Under the pieces are notes generated by a model. The model had not been told where the DNA came from and did not search any database. It saw nothing but the letters and a program-made list of their open reading frames with translations. Shown here one piece after another: positions 61,330-64,000 of a stretch of DNA of 64,000 nucleotides (its first letter is position 1; the number at the start of each line of letters is the position of its first letter). Source of the DNA: Rhizopus sp. PT2906 (lineage: Eukaryota; Mucoromycota; Mucoromycetes; Mucorales; Rhizopodaceae); contig JAMYHX010000133.1 in assembly GCA_025529335.1 (NCBI GenBank), positions 1 to 64,000 on the forward strand, in the 5' to 3' direction. The translations under genes were made by a program, and so were the position numbers.

Positions 61330-62050
61330 TTAAAAGGGAGCTTTATCATTGATACAGGTTCTAAACACTTCCTTTACTACTTTTTCTGCTATTTCCGTAC
61401 CACAATGCAGCTCTGTCGATCTCACAGCGTCATCTTTGATGCATTGATCTCTTTGTTTCTCAGATGTTATATTTGAACATTGACCTATGTTCTTGTTTAT
61501 TATATATGCATATTGTTTTTATCATACGAATTACCTATAGCACTTGCCCTTATTTCACCACATGCAATAAGATGACAAATGCTCTTAAATGTGCCTTTCC
61601 TTAAAGAGTCAAAAGCATGTGTCAACTCATGAACCACTGTGTCCTCTAAATCCTTTCTAGTACGAATATGATCACAACAAATGACAACCCTTTTAAAGAA
61701 GTGAGTACCATACTTATAATAGAATGTGGTACCTTTTATAGGCTGCATCATAATATCCCATATGTTGCTATTATTATTTTTATCAATATCATTATCATCC
61801 TATTCTATTGCTTTATACTTCTTGTATTGTTCCTGCACAAGGTCTACAAGTGATTCCTCGTCTTAGAGCATCTTTATTCAAGTGTTGAATGCCTACAAGT
61901 AAAGTTGCTACTTTCTTTGAATGTTTTAAAATGAGCCCAAGTTCAGTTATACATTTCTCTTCAGAATAACTTTATACAAGTATATTAATTATCGTGTATA
62001 TAATTTTGATATTTTTACCTTGGTAATGTTGGTGTTTGGTATAATCTCAT
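61330..62050 (-). CDS. ATP23: Mitochondrial inner-membrane metalloprotease ATP23
   Basis: Processes Atp6 and helps assemble mitochondrial ATP synthase; acts in the intermembrane space. Exons (minus): 62050-62019, 61969-61819, 61767-61733, 61689-61535, 61484-61330. They give 175 residues, at the short end of the family. The HEXXH zinc site is VVHELTHAFD (His 93). Around it are KRVVICCDHIRTRKDLED and ACGEIRASAIGQCSN. The Cys-rich N-terminal CRPC and C-terminal CIKDD ... VFRTCINDKAPF complete the family. Every junction keeps frame and restores family sequence. It is 57 bases from the ArfGAP start codon (same strand) and divergent from NELF-C/D with 107 bases between starts. Confidence 0.9.
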
Positions 62051-62080
62051 TTGAAAGGGGGAAAGAGTCGGATACTCAAT

Positions 62081-62111
<31 letters not shown>

Positions 62112-62157
62112 TTCTTTCAAAACTTTTTTTTAAAAGCACGCGTCTGGTTATTGAACA
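62051..62157. promoter_or_regulatory. Divergent ATP23/NELF-C/D promoter with CT repeat
   Basis: 107 bases between two start codons, most of it a TC dinucleotide run (about 62,081-62,105) followed by further CT-rich DNA. Such pyrimidine tracts are common next to fungal start sites. Repeat length could vary between strains. Confidence 0.5.
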
Positions 62158-63971
62158 ATGCAACAGCCATTAAGAATCTCTACTCCTGAAGAACATCAAA
62201 AGGCTTTATCACAGACTGGTATTTTGTTTTTATACGCGTTGATTCTTAATCTTAAATCACTTTTATAGATGCCATACTTGAACAAAATATATACAACGAT
62301 GGCATCCTTGAATATATAAATCATGGTGGATCTCCTTTAGAAGCTGTTAATTTATTATCAGAATCTTACCTTGGTATTCCTTCCATGTGTAATGTAACAG
62401 CTGCTTCAGTAGACAGTGTTGGTTTGGATAGTGACAGTATTCTTAGAAGAGCTATCCGACAACAGTTGAAAGAACGCTTTGATCCTAAACGATGTGATGA
62501 CTTTTTTATGCGCGATGAGAGTCATATCACGTTTGCCTGGTTAGACATACTCATTCAAGACTCACACTGGAGACAGACAATGTATGAACTCTTGGAAAAG
62601 CATCCAAGCTGCGCTTTCTTGAATTTTGCTATTCTAGTAAGTTGTGTGTGTGATGTATATGTATGCTATAGATAATTGACACGTACGCACACAATCTTTA
62701 GAGAATGTCAGAGACTGGATATAAACAAGAAGTTGCTAGATTAAGAACAACGTCAACTTTTGTCAAAGTGTATGATTTGATCTTTGAAGATATTTTAAAG
62801 GAAATGGTGACAAAGGATGATGTAGATATTGAAGGTATTGACCATGATTTAGAGGTAAAAAAGAGAGAGAAAACAATAGAGTATATATGTATGTACTGAT
62901 TGATCAAGTAGAAAGTATGCTGTGAAAGACAAGAAACCTACATCTACACCCAACTACTGATAAAGAGACTACAAGATGAATTCGGTAAATTTTCATTTAC
63001 ACGGTTAAAGAGAGATTTGGAGTTAGCATCCATAAGGAATGGTAATAGAACCTTTGTTGAACTGTTGAATGCACATCTCTCGGATGCACCTTTGGAAATA
63101 TCAAGGACGATCGCTACGATCTTGAATAGTTCTCATATGACACCAGCTGATCTAATAACAGTAGGTATTCAAATAGGGGTCATGGTATATGATTTTAATC
63201 TTTATTAGTTAAAAAGACCTTACCTTTCATCAAATCCACCATCTGTTCATTACTTGTGCAATTATGATCTAATGAGTAAAGAGAGTATATTTCTATTCAA
63301 TATGAAGCTAAACATCATTTAATAGTTAAACTACTCAATGCGCTATATGTTCCACAGCATGGATCAATCATTAGAGCAGATATGGTAGATGATGTAACCT
63401 TTTTACTTGCTTGTGCATCAACTATGAATGATGAGCAGTCATTGCAGGTAACCAAAAAAAAAAAAAAAGAGATATAGCTTTAACATTATATCCATAGGCA
63501 CAGCAACAAGAGATCACACAGGTTCAATTTGTACTTAGAGAGCTCTATACAGCATTAGCGCCCAAGACAAGTGTAGGCAGCATCACAGGAGTAACAAAGT
63601 ATATTGTGAATGCCTTAAAGTATCCAATAAGTTCCATGGGACTCTTACTTTGGATTGAATACATGACACTGGAAACTAGTTACTTTGAAAATTACTTCCG
63701 TACTACGGAAACACCTATTCTCCATATTGTTTTGGATGTGATAGCTAACAGACACAAACTACAGCAACCTGTGGTATTTGATGTTATCAAGAAATGTATA
63801 AAGCACAAGTATAATCACTTTGCTCCAGAAATTCAAATGGCTCTGCAAAGGACTTGGGTAGACAGAATGCTTTATCTCGTGCAGTTAAATTATACGACTC
63901 CAGTATTGAAATACTTTGAAAAAGAAGGAAAAGAATTGGATAACAGTATTATTATTCATTTTGTAAAGAAG
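62158..63971 (+). CDS. NELFCD: Negative elongation factor subunit C/D (NELF-C/D, TH1), 3' end off window
   Basis: In animals, part of the NELF complex that holds RNA polymerase II near promoters. Visible exons: 62158-62218, 62269-62636, 62702-62854, 62912-63160, 63209-63275, 63326-63447, 63498-63971. They give 498 residues, then a donor (GTAAGT); human has about 590. Family blocks are GGSPLEAVNLLSESY, ERFDPKRCDDFF, AWLDILIQDSHWRQTMYELL, HPSCAFLNFAILRMSETGY, KVCCERQETYIYTQLL and YPISSMGLLLWIEYM, in the same order as human TH1. Yeasts lack NELF, so its presence here is notable. Whether B, A and E subunits exist cannot be seen. Confidence 0.88.
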
Positions 63972-64000
63972 GTAAGTAAAGTATAAGTTTATGTGCGTCA

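Noticed and set aside
1..64000. CRISPR arrays, rRNA operons and functional tRNA genes
   Set aside because: I saw no regularly spaced repeats, no rRNA-like conserved blocks, and no tRNA with pairing arms on either strand. A computed tRNA scan would settle the last point.

Overview
The window is nuclear DNA of an early-diverging filamentous fungus, most probably a member of the Mucorales (Mucoromycota). It is AT-rich. Almost every gene is cut by short GT-AG introns of about 45-65 bases with CTAAC-like branch sites. Proteins match fungal or animal families, and the mobile DNA (Fanzor, Helitron, Tc1/mariner) fits this group. No species can be named from the sequence alone. I rebuilt the gene models by joining exons so that reading frame and protein-family conservation agree across each junction. 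Spans below are start-to-stop codon and exon limits are given in the evidence.

Layout. 1-3,237: ornithine aminotransferase (3' part off the window), then the divergent ribosomal-protein pair eS1 and eS30. 3,969-9,744: an F-box protein, an IQ-motif coiled-coil protein and a small tail-anchored protein. 10,600-15,400: a mobile island with a tiny GC-rich Helitron-like remnant, a broken Helitron Rep/helicase N-terminal region and, on the same strand, an apparently intact Fanzor (eukaryotic TnpB-like RNA-guided nuclease). 16,113-19,247: an SLC49-type transporter and a dead Tc1/mariner element. 19,334-31,462: TRA1/TRRAP, the giant SAGA/NuA4 scaffold, in 12 exons. 32,770-34,804: a two-domain GT8-like plus GT64-like glycosyltransferase. 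35,470-39,085: proteasome alpha-4 and an HSPA12-type Hsp70 relative. 39,658-46,626: a Rho GTPase exchange factor (DEP-DH-PH-CNH) and, convergently, a Hook-type dynein adaptor. 48,600-52,770: a small unknown gene, a tRNA-derived SINE, and two inverted copies of a ~700-bp MITE flanking METTL5. 56,047-64,000: a small Cys-rich protein, cytosolic Hsp70, a Gts1-like ArfGAP, the mitochondrial protease ATP23, and NELF-C/D (3' end off the window).

The ordinary genes are housekeeping: translation (eS1, eS30, METTL5), transcription (TRA1, NELF-C/D), protein quality control (Hsp70, proteasome, ATP23), membrane traffic and polarity (ArfGAP, RhoGEF, Hook). They show no operon-like logic. Several close pairs probably share promoters (eS1/eS30, HSPA12-type/RhoGEF, ATP23/NELF-C/D) or terminators (RhoGEF/Hook). 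The most interesting part is the Fanzor: after removal of two introns its frame is open, and the catalytic and zinc-binding residues are present, while the Helitron gene beside it is degraded and lacks Rep and helicase domains.
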